Shown here piece by piece: positions 43,724-52,016 of a stretch of DNA of 64,000 bases. The number at the start of each line of letters is the position of its first letter. The first letter of the stretch is position 1. Location: positions 1,054,001 to 1,118,000 of the forward strand of contig NZ_CP051302.1 in the NCBI RefSeq assembly GCF_024181405.1, written 5' to 3'. Origin of the DNA: Treponema denticola. GTDB lineage: Bacteria; Spirochaetota; Spirochaetia; Treponematales; Treponemataceae. A model generated the notes under the pieces. The model did no database searches, was not told the DNA's origin, and was given only the letters and a program-made list of their open reading frames with translations. Made by a program: the position numbers and the translations under genes.

Positions 43724-45113
43724 AGGATTCAGTGTCCTTAGGCTCATTGTTTTTTCGCTTATTGTAAAGCTTAGATGCAAAGTAAAGTGGAATAAAGGCG
43801 CAGAGTGCTAAAACGGCACCACATACATAGATAGACTCTACGGGAATATTTTCGGTTATGCCGAATTCGTTTACCACCGAGCCTGCCCCATTTTTTACCA
43901 AAAAATTTCCTATTATTGTTCCGATAATCATCGGAGTCAACACAAAAAAGAGGATGCGCATACCTTCAAACTGTCCTCGAGAAGTTTCGGGGTATAGCTC
44001 TTTTACCCACATAGTCATCGATTGGGTTACAAGAATCTGTCCCGTACCGGCTAAAAATACGGACAAAAAAAGAGGAATATTTTTCAGGCTGAACACTGCA
44101 TCAGGGTTGACCGAGGCCGGCTTTATAAAAAGAGATAAAATACAAAGGCCCAAACTGTTAAGAATAATTGCAAATGCGGCAAGGCGCGGGGTTCGGCTTT
44201 TATTTATAAGGCCTATTGCAGGAATAACCGATAAGGAGGCAGCAAGCAAACTTAAACCCTGAATTATTCCCATGCGGGCAGCATCAAAGCCCATGCGGTA
44301 AATCATCCAGTTTCCCATGTGAACAAAATAAACATTAAACGAAATAAAAAAGACGGCTGTCGTTATACAGGCGAGCATCAGTTCTTTATGCGAAAAAAAG
44401 CCTTCAGCCTTAAAAATCGCAGCAAACTGTTTGCCAAAAGAACCCTCCTTATGCGGTTTTAAATCGGGAGCATCCTTTAACAAAAAAAGTGAAATAAGAC
44501 CGGTACCTATGACAAACAAACCCATAGACCAAAAAAGACGCTGGTAATTGTTTTCGGATCCTATTAAAAGACCGCCGAGCACCGTACCGACTATCGTACC
44601 TATAACGGGCTGAATTGCAAGCACAGCCCCAACCTGTCCGCGGTTTTTATCCGTCGTCATATCGTTGCTCCATGCGTTGTAGCCAGAGTCGTTTCCCATC
44701 GAACCGAAAAAACTCATAAAATCGTCGGCAAGGATAACAAGAACGGCAGCCCATACAGATACCTTAGCCCCTGTTCCTACCTGCCCTCTTCCTACAAATT
44801 CGGTTAAGCCGAAAAGGATGGTGGTAAGCCCCCAGACGACGTAGCCTATCGAAACAAAGCGGCGTCTTGAGCCTATCCTATCGGATAAGGTGCCGAATAA
44901 AAAAGTTGAAAATGTTGTTACTAATGCACTCGTAATAACCATGAGGGTTACTATCGAAGAATCTTTTGCTATTTTAGCATATACAAATGTATTAAACCAT
45001 TGATTTTCGATGTTCCAGCATAACTGCCCCGCAAGGCCCAAGCCCCACATTAAAAACCAAAAGCGCTTTGTACCGATAAGAGCTTCTTTTTTTATATCCA
45101 TGTTTTTAAGCAT
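43710..45113 (-). CDS. MFS transporter, probable sugar importer
   Basis: 467 residues with about twelve membrane helices. The MFS loop motif is FGTLSDRIGSRRRFVSIGYV near residue 70; NDMTTDKNRGQVGAVLAIQP near 150 and ELYPETSRGQFEGMRI near 375 follow. Overlap with the GH2 glycosidase by 14 bases indicates a transport-and-cleave unit, probably for a disaccharide or glycoside. A possible start at residue 5 (MDIKKEAL) is equally good. Confidence 0.88.
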   Translation of the reverse strand: MLKNMDIKKEALIGTKRFWFLMWGLGLAGQLCWNIENQWFNTFVYAKIAKDSSIVTLMVITSALVTTFSTFLFGTLSDRIGSRRRFVSIGYVVWGLTTILFGLTEFVGRGQVGTGAKVSVWAAVLVILADDFMSFFGSMGNDSGYNAWSNDMTTDKNRGQVGAVLAIQPVIGTIVGTVLGGLLIGSENNYQRLFWSMGLFVIGTGLISLFLLKDAPDLKPHKEGSFGKQFAAIFKAEGFFSHKELMLACITTAVFFISFNVYFVHMGNWMIYRMGFDAARMGIIQGLSLLAASLSVIPAIGLINKSRTPRLAAFAIILNSLGLCILSLFIKPASVNPDAVFSLKNIPLFLSVFLAGTGQILVTQSMTMWVKELYPETSRGQFEGMRILFFVLTPMIIGTIIGNFLVKNGAGSVVNEFGITENIPVESIYVCGAVLALCAFIPLYFASKLYNKRKNNEPKDTESYEKK

Positions 45114-45208
45114 TTATAAAAATCTCCTCCGTCTATACTCTAAAATAAGAGAGAATTATTGTCAAGCGACAGACTAAAAAATCCTTTATTTTAGTTTTCA
45201 ATTTACAC

Positions 45209-45238
45209 TAGACAAGGCACCTAGATAAATGCTATTAT
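45209..45238 (+). promoter_or_regulatory. promoter of the J-domain/map/exonuclease operon
   Basis: TAGACA (45209-45214) and TATTAT (45233-45238) with an 18-base spacer; the ATG at 45249 is ten bases after the -10 box, implying a leader of only a few bases. Confidence 0.5.
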
Positions 45239-45248
45239 CACGGGTTCT

Positions 45249-46085
45249 ATGATAAAAAAAGACGATAATTATGCTCTTTTAGGAATTTCACCTGAAGCCT
45301 CGGTTGCCGAGATCAAAACTGCTTTTAGAAAAAAAGCAAAACTCCATCATCCGGATTTGATTCAATATAAAACAAAAGACGAAAAAGAAAAATCCGAGTC
45401 GGCTATGAGGCTTCTTTTAAATGCCTATCAAAACATCTTAAAAGAAAAAACGGACAGTGAAAATCCCTTTGATTATTTCGATTTTTTTTCAAAGAAAAAT
45501 GCGGCCGAAAGTTTTGATTACCGGCTATGGCTTTTAAAAAAAACGGACTACGAATGCCGGGCTAAGCTCATCTTCTTTGATCTTTTTCACGGATTGGAAC
45601 AATCTGCCGTAGAAGAATACAATAAAAGAAGAAGCGAGGCGGGAGGCTTCTACCTTTCAAAGTATTTTAATAAAGAAGATTTTATGGACTGCGGTTTTGT
45701 CCTTGCAGAAGAGCTTTATTTCCGCGGAGAATATTATGAGTCTTTTTTGCTTTTAGAAGAAATCTTTTATTTGGAAAAACAAAAACCCTACTTTAAACAC
45801 TTTTTTCCCGAAGTTACTGACTTGATAAAATCCATAATAATCGATAAACTGCATAGATATGTTGAAGACGAACTTGCCATAGACTGTTATGAAGCGGCTT
45901 TGGAATTGGATTTTAAAAAGATAGATAGGGCTAACATTTTTAAGCGTATGTCCGAAATATATTATAGGTTTGGAGATACATACAGAGCCTCCCAATATTT
46001 AAACAAGGCAATGCAGCTCAGTCCCAAACTAAAAGGAATTAAAATTATTCAAAATCAACTGGAGAATCATTATGATTATAATTAA
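45249..46085 (+). CDS. J-domain (DnaJ-like) protein with C-terminal TPR-like part
   Basis: 278 residues. The first ~65 are a J domain: NYALLGISPEASVAEIKTAF and KAKLHHPDLIQYK with the essential His-Pro-Asp. The J domain stimulates an Hsp70 ATPase; the Gly/Phe and zinc-finger parts of true DnaJ are missing. The C-terminus has TPR-like helices (IFKRMSEIYYRFGDTYRASQYLNKAMQ, split here by sequence). It overlaps map by 14 bases, hinting at a role with nascent proteins. Confidence 0.82.
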   Translation: MIKKDDNYALLGISPEASVAEIKTAFRKKAKLHHPDLIQYKTKDEKEKSESAMRLLLNAYQNILKEKTDSENPFDYFDFFSKKNAAESFDYRLWLLKKTDYECRAKLIFFDLFHGLEQSAVEEYNKRRSEAGGFYLSKYFNKEDFMDCGFVLAEELYFRGEYYESFLLLEEIFYLEKQKPYFKHFFPEVTDLIKSIIIDKLHRYVEDELAIDCYEAALELDFKKIDRANIFKRMSEIYYRFGDTYRASQYLNKAMQLSPKLKGIKIIQNQLENHYDYN

Positions 46086-46818
46086 AACGGAAGAACAAAT
46101 TAACGGAATCAGAAAATCCTGTAAGGCCCTTGCTCAACTTTTTGAAGAGTTAAGGCCCGTAATCAAGCCCGGGATTAGTACAAAGGAGCTGGATGATTTT
46201 TGCGTTAACTATATAAAAAAAATCGGCGGTGTTCCCGCATGGTATTCCGAAGGCTTTCCGGGGGCTGCCTGTATTTCGATAAACGAAGAGGTTATTCACG
46301 GTATTCCCAGTAAAAGAATAGTAAAAGACGGAGACCTTGTTTCGATGGATATAGGAATAGACCTAGGAGGATACATCAGCGATTCTTGTGTAACCTACCC
46401 TGTAGGCAATGTTTCAAAAGAAAACCTCAAACTTTTGGAGGTTACCACTAAGTGTCTATATGCAGGGATTGAAGCATGTAAGGCAGGCAAAAGAGTTTCC
46501 GATATTTCAAAGGCTGTCTTTAATTTGGCTAGTTCCCACAATTACGGGGTTGTTTATGACTATTGCGGACACGGCGTAGGCCTCGGCGTACACGAAGACC
46601 CAAGTATTCCGAATGTGCCTGAAAGAATGAGACCAAATCCACGTCTAAGGGCCGGAATGGTAGTCGCAATAGAGCCTATGATTAACATGGGAACTGCCGA
46701 TGTTGAAGTAAAAAAAGACGGTTGGACTGTCGTAACGGCCGATAGGTCGGTTTCATGCCATATGGAACATACGGTGGCCATCTTTGAAGACCACACCGAA
46801 ATTTTATCACAGTTATAA
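46072..46818 (+). CDS. map: type I methionine aminopeptidase
   Basis: 248 residues. Removes the initiator methionine from new proteins. Metal ligands and substrate His are in SMDIGIDLGGYISDSC near residue 91, YCGHGVGLGVHEDP near 164, VVAIEPMINMG near 198 and CHMEHTVAIFED near 227. GGAG lies before the ATG, within the end of the J-domain gene. Confidence 0.95.
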   Translation: MIIIKTEEQINGIRKSCKALAQLFEELRPVIKPGISTKELDDFCVNYIKKIGGVPAWYSEGFPGAACISINEEVIHGIPSKRIVKDGDLVSMDIGIDLGGYISDSCVTYPVGNVSKENLKLLEVTTKCLYAGIEACKAGKRVSDISKAVFNLASSHNYGVVYDYCGHGVGLGVHEDPSIPNVPERMRPNPRLRAGMVVAIEPMINMGTADVEVKKDGWTVVTADRSVSCHMEHTVAIFEDHTEILSQL

Positions 46819-46831
46819 GAAGGCCGCTTTG

Positions 46832-47602
46832 ATGAATTCGATTATTTCATGGAATGTAAACGGCATCAGGGCCGTAGAAAAAAAAGGCTTTTTGGATTGG
46901 CTTAATACCGAAAATCCGGATGTACTTTGTGTACAGGAAACAAAGGCTGCAAAAGCTCAGCTTAGCAAGGAGCTTACCGAACCCGATCTGCCTAACGGAA
47001 AATATTTTGCCTATTGGGCTTCTGCAAAAAAAGCAGGTTATTCGGGAACCGCTATATTTACAAAAAAAGAACCGCTGCAGGTAAGAACTATGGGCTTAAA
47101 GGAATTCGATGATGAAGGAAGGGTTTTGGTTGCAGACTTTGACAAGGTTTCGATTATTTCTGCTTATTTTCCCAACTCGCAAGACGGAGGAGCCCGCCTG
47201 GATTACAAGCTTGACTTTTGTGCAGCAATCCTCGAATTTTGCGATTCAATACAAGAAGAAGGAAACAATGTAATTCTTTGCGGAGACTACAACATAGCTC
47301 ACAAACCCATAGACCTTGCAAACCCTAAGAGTAACGAAAAAAATCCCGGCTACCTCCCCGAAGAAAGGGCATGGATGGACGAGTTCACCTCATCGGGTTA
47401 TACCGACACCTTTAGGCATTTTTGCCAAGAGCCCGCAAAATACACATGGTGGAGCTACCGCTTTAGAGCCAGAGAAAAAAATATCGGTTGGAGACTGGAT
47501 TATCACTGTGTAAACGATTCCTTTTTAGCTAAGATAAAAGAGTCAATCATTTTGGACGGAGTAATGGGATCGGATCACTGCCCTGTCAAGTTAATCTATT
47601 AG
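46832..47602 (+). CDS. xth: exodeoxyribonuclease III / AP endonuclease
   Basis: 256 residues from the ATG at 46832, 14 bases after map with AAGG eight bases upstream. Exo-endo-phosphatase fold: ISWNVNGIRAVEKKGFLDWL at the start, VLCVQETKAAKAQL (metal-binding Glu), NNVILCGDYNIAHKPIDL (Asp/Asn), YTWWSYRFRAREKNIGWRLD and VMGSDHCPVKL (catalytic Asp-His). Cuts DNA at abasic sites in base-excision repair. Confidence 0.94.
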   Translation: MNSIISWNVNGIRAVEKKGFLDWLNTENPDVLCVQETKAAKAQLSKELTEPDLPNGKYFAYWASAKKAGYSGTAIFTKKEPLQVRTMGLKEFDDEGRVLVADFDKVSIISAYFPNSQDGGARLDYKLDFCAAILEFCDSIQEEGNNVILCGDYNIAHKPIDLANPKSNEKNPGYLPEERAWMDEFTSSGYTDTFRHFCQEPAKYTWWSYRFRAREKNIGWRLDYHCVNDSFLAKIKESIILDGVMGSDHCPVKLIY

Positions 47603-47678
47603 TTAAGGCAATTAAAAATCAAGGACAACCGATGAGCAAAACTCACCTCAAAAAACCGAACTTTTTCGAAGTTTCCTA

Positions 47679-47707
47679 TTGACATAATTTGGAAAAACTG
47701 ATAATAT
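47679..47707 (+). promoter_or_regulatory. tRNA-Phe promoter
   Basis: TTGACA (47679-47684) and TAATAT (47702-47707), 17-base spacer, 12 bases before the tRNA. Confidence 0.75.
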
Positions 47708-47719
47708 CGCCTGTGTTAC

Positions 47720-47792
47720 GCCGTTGTAGCTCAGTCGGTAGAGCAAAGGACTGAAAATCCTTGTGTCGACAGTTCGATTCTGTCCGACGGCA
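47720..47792 (+). tRNA. tRNA-Phe (GAA)
   Basis: 73 bases fold as a standard cloverleaf: acceptor GCCGTTG / CGACGGC with one G-T pair, D arm AGCTCAGTCGGTAGAGC, anticodon loop CTGAAAA with anticodon GAA, T arm GACAG-TTCGATT-CTGTC. The 3' CCA is not encoded. Confidence 0.95.
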
Positions 47793-47796
47793 CTTA

Positions 47797-47832
47797 AAGG
47801 GATATAAGATTTTCTTATATCCCTTTTTTTAT
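47797..47832 (+). terminator. terminator of tRNA-Phe
   Basis: AAGGGATATAAGA / TCTTATATCCCTT with a short loop and a run of T, directly after the tRNA. Confidence 0.85.
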
Positions 47833-48052
47833 TAAAAATTATCATAAATTTTGTCTTTTTTTACATATTTTAAATAAAAAATTTAAGTTTTTTTTGTATA
47901 AACCCGATAATGTAATTAACGGTCGGGGTTACACAGACGGCATTATTTTGACATCCGGATGCCGTTTTTCTTAACCGATAATGATACGTTTTGAATCTTA
48001 TTTCAAGAACGTTTAATTTAGAGATTGGCAAAAGTGCCAATCTCTTTTTTTT
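47833..48052 (+). other. gene-free stretch with two terminator-like hairpins; possible small RNA
   Basis: No open frame is supported. ACGGCAT / ATGCCGT followed by TTTTTC lies at 47937-47970, and AGAGATTGGCA-AAAG-TGCCAATCTCT followed by T7 at 48020-48052. AACCCGA (47901) can pair with TCGGGGTT (47923). ACCGATAATG-like words occur at 47902 and 47973. Two terminators without a preceding gene suggest a short untranslated transcript, but no clear promoter is visible. Confidence 0.4.
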
Positions 48053-48077
48053 AAGTCTATTTTAAATAAAGGTATAC

Positions 48078-48107
48078 TTGTAAAGCGGTACCCTTTTTCA
48101 GTATAAT
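48078..48107 (+). promoter_or_regulatory. promoter with the ATG seven bases after the -10 box
   Basis: TTGTAA (48078-48083) and TATAAT (48102-48107), 18-base spacer. The ATG at 48115 should be the first codon of a leaderless message. Confidence 0.65.
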
Positions 48108-48114
48108 AAGGCTC

Positions 48115-49041
48115 ATGGCAAAAGGCAGTGCAGAGGAAAAAGAGCCGGCCGTATGGCCGGTCATAAGACGGGACATACGGCCGATCGGCTCTTACGGTAT
48201 ATTTCTTCCCTATTTGATTATCCCATTTCGGCTTAAAAGTGCAAAAGTGCTTTTCCGCTTTTTGCGTACCGTAATACGCGATTTTTTTTGGCTCCAGTTT
48301 TCGGTAAAATGGCGCTTTAGGTCTATTCCGGTTTTGGATGTATCACACCCCTTGGACGAATTGATTCCCTTTACACCGGGCAAGGTACAAATCTATTTGA
48401 ACTTTACAAATTTTTGGATCAGGCCGATGACTTTTTTGTTCCGCCGAATAGGTATAAAAAAGGCCCTGCCGTACTGTGTTGAATACCTTTCACTTATCGA
48501 AAAGGCTTATTCCGATGCTGCAAGGGTGTACCGGTTTTGCATGACGACAACAAACCGTCCCGATTATAAAGCCGATAAAGCATTTAAAATGATTCACGCC
48601 CTCGATCCGCATTTATTATGTGTTCCTAGTCTGCATGTTTCAATCGTTATTCTTGCTTCAGTGTATTATGCGGAAGTTTTTAAAAAAGACGATTTTACCA
48701 AAGAAGAGAGGGAAACCTATACGGCGGAATTAAAAGAGGGAGCTTTAGAGATTATTGAAAGCGTATTGTATGTAAAACAGCATAGTGTAAACTGTATTCC
48801 GGCGGCAATGTATATGATGCTTTATGTGCTCAAAGACCGGTTTACTATAAGCAATGGGGTCAATATTATAGACAGCCTGTTTGAGGATGCCGAAATGATT
48901 TCAGAACAGGAAAAAAAAGAAGTTAGAGCCCACATTCATTTTATGTTTGAACGCCTGCTCCTGGAGGGCTCGAACGAAGACGATTGGACCGTTCCGGTCA
49001 AGAGATGGCTTAAAACCTATCTACCCTGTGCTTTGAAATAA
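48115..49041 (+). CDS. PAP2-like protein of unknown function
   Basis: 308 residues. The segment LLCVPSLHVSIVILASVYYA near residue 165 resembles the PSxHxS core of PAP2 phosphatases and inositolphosphotransferases, and KQHSVNCIPAAMYMMLYVL near 220 could be the following His motif, but the usual KxxxxxxRP motif and the string of membrane helices are not evident. So it may be a degenerate or distant relative. Expressed from its own promoter; a terminator follows. Confidence 0.55.
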   Translation: MAKGSAEEKEPAVWPVIRRDIRPIGSYGIFLPYLIIPFRLKSAKVLFRFLRTVIRDFFWLQFSVKWRFRSIPVLDVSHPLDELIPFTPGKVQIYLNFTNFWIRPMTFLFRRIGIKKALPYCVEYLSLIEKAYSDAARVYRFCMTTTNRPDYKADKAFKMIHALDPHLLCVPSLHVSIVILASVYYAEVFKKDDFTKEERETYTAELKEGALEIIESVLYVKQHSVNCIPAAMYMMLYVLKDRFTISNGVNIIDSLFEDAEMISEQEKKEVRAHIHFMFERLLLEGSNEDDWTVPVKRWLKTYLPCALK

Positions 49042-49051
49042 TCGGTAACGT

Positions 49052-49079
49052 GAGGCAATGCGAGTCCTTGCCTTTTTTA
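49052..49079 (+). terminator. terminator after the PAP2-like gene
   Basis: AGGCAA / TTGCCT with a nine-base loop and a T run, 11 bases after the stop. Its right arm doubles as TTGCCT, a candidate -35 box for the ferredoxin promoter (TATAAT at 49091-49096). Confidence 0.7.
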
Positions 49080-49130
49080 TATGTAAATGTTATAATAAGG
49101 ATATAGAAATTTATGATAAGGAGTATGCAA

Positions 49131-49301
49131 ATGGCTTATAAAATTTCTAATGAATGCACGAACTGTGCCGCGTGCGAAAGTGAATGCCCCGTAAACGCTA
49201 TCAGCGAAGCCGGCGGCAAACACGTAATTGATGCTGATACATGTATCAGCTGTGGTGCTTGTGCAGGCGTTTGCCCTGTGGAAGCAATCTCAGAGGAATA
49301 A
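49131..49301 (+). CDS. 2[4Fe-4S] ferredoxin
   Basis: 56 residues from the ATG at 49131, seven bases after AAGGAG (the ATG at 49113 precedes that site). Two CxxCxxCxxxCP clusters: CTNCAACESECPVNAI and CISCGACAGVCPVEAI. This clostridial-type ferredoxin is a low-potential electron carrier of anaerobes and could supply the dehydratase activase at 7.7 kb and other redox enzymes. Confidence 0.95.
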   Translation: MAYKISNECTNCAACESECPVNAISEAGGKHVIDADTCISCGACAGVCPVEAISEE

Positions 49302-49355
49302 TCAGCTTAAATTTTTAGGCAGGTTAAACCTTAATCACGAGTCCGGAGGGTTTTT

Positions 49356-49772
49356 ATGAGTTTTGGAAAAATTATTAAGGGATACGGGTCCGTTTTTTTC
49401 GGCCTGTTGACCTTTTCGGCCATCGCCGGAGTGTGTGTACTTGCAGGTATTGCAGTAGCCTACCCCTTGTGGCTCTTAGCTGCTACAAATGTGAGTTTGT
49501 ACACAATAATTTCCATAAGCATCTTTTTATGCGGGATTCTTTACCTATTGGTAAAAAAAGCAGTCAAGTCATATAAAAAAAGCCCTCGCGGACTCATCAT
49601 TTCCATCTTAAAAAAAATAACCGTAATAGGCGGTATTATCTTATGTATCAAATTGGTTTTGACATTTAATAAAATACCGGCGTTAGTTGTACTTATTTTA
49701 ATTTTTGTTATCTACGGTTTTTTAGCCTTCGGTATAGACCAATCAAAAAATAACGGTAATGAAGGCTTTTAA
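49356..49772 (+). CDS. small integral membrane protein
   Basis: 138 residues with about four hydrophobic segments (VFFGLLTFSAIAGVCVLAGI, LYTIISISIFLCGILYLLV, ITVIGGIILCIKLVLTF, ALVVLILIFVIYGFLAF) and a basic loop KKAVKSYKKSPRG. No known motif. GGAGGG lies five bases before the ATG. It overlaps the M23 peptidase gene by 14 bases, suggesting a linked envelope role. Confidence 0.75.
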   Translation: MSFGKIIKGYGSVFFGLLTFSAIAGVCVLAGIAVAYPLWLLAATNVSLYTIISISIFLCGILYLLVKKAVKSYKKSPRGLIISILKKITVIGGIILCIKLVLTFNKIPALVVLILIFVIYGFLAFGIDQSKNNGNEGF

Positions 49773-50670
49773 ATTTCTATTTTTGTTCTTCTTTTTATCG
49801 GGCTCAATCTTAAAGGCCCAGGTCCCCTACCCTCAAATAGAAAAATTAAATATTGACGATTATATCTTTGTTCAATACAGTGATGATGTGGCAGATGCAC
49901 GCAAGGCTTTAGCCTTAGCTAAAACAGGAAATGAACTGCCTATCAGATTTTATACGTACAAGGCGAACAGTGAAGACACCATAATAAAAATCGCAGCACG
50001 TTGTTCTATTCCTTATGATGCAATCGTTACATTAAATAGAATTGAGTCAGTCCAAACAGACATTGCAGGACGGGTTCTGATTCTTCCGACAATGCCGGCG
50101 GTTTATCTTCCTGAAAAAGCCCTTTCAAGTATCGAAAAACTCACTGAAGCTCTTTTTAGAAAGAATAAAACGGAACCGCTAAAAATAAAAATATACGGCC
50201 CTGAAGAAAAACGGGAGATATTTTGTTTTCCGGGAGAGATTTTTGACGGAACTGTGAGAGCCTTTTTCTTTATGCCTTTTTACCGTTTTCCTCTTAAAGA
50301 TGCGATTATAACTTCAGGCTTCGGAAAAAGGCAGGACCCATTTACAGGCAAGGCGAGTTATCATCCGGGAATAGACATTGCTGCTCCCACGGGAAGCCCT
50401 GTCATGGCTTGTGCCGCAGGCAGGGTAAAGGAAATATCTTATAACAAGGTTTATGGAAACTATATTATTTTAAACCATACCGACGGAAGAGCCAGCCTAT
50501 ACGGCCATTTGAGCAAGGTCTATGCGAGCTTGAATGAAACCATAAAATCGGGTACAATTATCGGTGCTGTGGGTTCTACAGGAATGTCTACGGGACCGCA
50601 TCTTCATTTTGAAATACATGAGCAAGGTATACCGAAAAATCCTGCCAATTTTGTAAACACACAAAAATAG
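49759..50670 (+). CDS. secreted M23 metallopeptidase with LysM-like domain
   Basis: 303 residues. Signal peptide (FLFLFFFLSGSILKAQ), a LysM-like peptidoglycan-binding region near residues 55-110 (SEDTIIKIAARCSIPYDAIV), then a LytM/M23 domain: ITSGFGKRQDPFTGKASYHP with GIDIAAPTGSPVMA (His and Asp zinc ligands) and GPHLHFEIHEQG (HxH). It should act on peptidoglycan cross-links, as an endopeptidase or divisome activator. Followed by the dispersed repeat at 50670-50717 and the FemAB-like gene. Confidence 0.92.
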   Translation: MKAFKFLFLFFFLSGSILKAQVPYPQIEKLNIDDYIFVQYSDDVADARKALALAKTGNELPIRFYTYKANSEDTIIKIAARCSIPYDAIVTLNRIESVQTDIAGRVLILPTMPAVYLPEKALSSIEKLTEALFRKNKTEPLKIKIYGPEEKREIFCFPGEIFDGTVRAFFFMPFYRFPLKDAIITSGFGKRQDPFTGKASYHPGIDIAAPTGSPVMACAAGRVKEISYNKVYGNYIILNHTDGRASLYGHLSKVYASLNETIKSGTIIGAVGSTGMSTGPHLHFEIHEQGIPKNPANFVNTQK

Positions 50671-50739
50671 GAAGTTATGATAAACAGTTCGGCAAAATTC
50701 AGCCTCACTGTTATCTGCTTATTATGGGAGTTAACATGA
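50670..50739 (+). repeat. dispersed repeat with a short frame (copy B)
   Basis: Starting at the M23 stop, GGAAGTT-ATG opens a 20-codon frame (MINSSAKFSLTVICLLWELT) whose TGA overlaps the ATG of the FemAB-like gene. The first ~48 bases match copy A at 39330-39376 on the other strand, including the GATAAACAGT / ACTGTTATC arms. Confidence 0.55.
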
Positions 50740-51800
50740 AAGAAACTAAGTTCTTAACCGATGAATACAAAGAAGAATTCGACAAGCTTGTATCTCATCC
50801 CATTCAATCATGGGTTTGGGGCGACTTTAAAAAAAGTATGGGAGCTGTTTCCGAAAGAATAGGTTTCTTTGAAAACGGAAAATTAAAAAACGGAATTCAG
50901 ATTATTTTTTCTAAAATACCTAAGACCAATTATACGGTTGGGATAGCCTCAAAAACAATAATGCCGGAACAAGAACACATCGAAGCCTTAAAAGAGGCGG
51001 CAAAAAAACATAGAGCCGTATTTATAAAAGTAGAACCGGATGTATTTAGTCCTGTACAAAAAGATAACTCTTTAGAAGAGACTTCTTCGGATGCAGGATT
51101 TTTAGAAGCTCTTATTGAAGACAAGAAAAAAATTTTGTTGAAAAACGGAGCAAAAAACGGAAAGCCTTTTTTTGAAAAATATAATTTTCTTTTAAATATA
51201 GAAAAAACCGAAGAAGAGCTTTTAGCCTCTTTTCATTCCAAAACAAGGTATAATATCCGCCTTGCCGAAAAAAAAGGAGTAAGCATAATAGATAAGAGCA
51301 CCGAAGAAGGTATGGAAGATTATATAAGGCTGATGGAAGAAACGACAAAAAGACAGGGCTTTTTTAACCATAACGGGGAATACTTTAGACAGATGTTCAA
51401 AATCTTCCCAAAAGATATCCTTAGAATATTTAAAGCCGTTTATGGAGATGAAGTTTTAACTGCATGGATTCTTTTTAAATTTAACGGAAAACTTTATTAC
51501 CCTTATGGAGCTTCAAGCAATAGTCATAGGGAATTGATGCCTAATAACCTCATCATGTGGAAGGCTATTCAATATGGAAAAAAGTTAAATTGCTCTATTT
51601 TTGATCTTTGGGGCTGTTTAGGCCCTGATCCGGATACGGCGGATTCATGGTACGGGTTTCATAAATTTAAGGCAGGATATAATCCTCAGTTGGTAGAATA
51701 CATAGGCACATTCGACTTTGTATATAAGCCTTTTATGTACAGACTTTTTAATCTTGCAGATAAAATCAGATGGATTATTTTAAAAAATAAACGCAGATAG
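50736..51800 (+). CDS. FemAB/FemX-like peptidoglycan-bridge aminoacyltransferase
   Basis: 354 residues from the ATG at 50736, five bases after GGGAG. Two GNAT-like halves: HPIQSWVWGDFKKSMG near the start, LASFHSKTRYNIRLAEKKGV near residue 160 (typical FemAB), and YYPYGASSNSHRELMPNNL with FDLWGCLGPDPDTADSWYGF near the end. FemX-type enzymes add amino acids from aminoacyl-tRNA to the lysine or ornithine of lipid II. The position between an M23 peptidase and a class A PBP supports a wall role. Confidence 0.88.
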   Translation: MKETKFLTDEYKEEFDKLVSHPIQSWVWGDFKKSMGAVSERIGFFENGKLKNGIQIIFSKIPKTNYTVGIASKTIMPEQEHIEALKEAAKKHRAVFIKVEPDVFSPVQKDNSLEETSSDAGFLEALIEDKKKILLKNGAKNGKPFFEKYNFLLNIEKTEEELLASFHSKTRYNIRLAEKKGVSIIDKSTEEGMEDYIRLMEETTKRQGFFNHNGEYFRQMFKIFPKDILRIFKAVYGDEVLTAWILFKFNGKLYYPYGASSNSHRELMPNNLIMWKAIQYGKKLNCSIFDLWGCLGPDPDTADSWYGFHKFKAGYNPQLVEYIGTFDFVYKPFMYRLFNLADKIRWIILKNKRR

Positions 51801-51821
51801 CTTTAAGTTTTTTTATCCTTA

Positions 51822-51875
51822 GCCGATAAATAAATATCGGCGGATGGTTCCCCTCCCACCCACCGTCTGCCGATA
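51822..51875 (+). repeat. competing inverted repeats
   Basis: TATCGGC (51835-51841) can pair with GCCGATA at 51822-51828 or at 51869-51875, so two mutually exclusive hairpins exist just before the terminator at 51887. Confidence 0.55.
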
Positions 51876-51886
51876 GCCTGATGGGC

Positions 51887-51916
51887 GGGCCGGTTTTTTA
51901 ACCGGCTCTTTTTTTA
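51887..51916 (+). terminator. terminator after the FemAB-like gene
   Basis: GCCGGTT-TTTT-AACCGGC followed by TC and a run of T. Confidence 0.85.
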
Positions 51917-52016
51917 CACCAAGCTTTTATGATGAAGACGGCCTTCTCTACTTTGCAGAAAGACTTATAACCTACCTACTTGTAAAAAACTTAAAATTAT
52001 GTTTTTATATATGACT

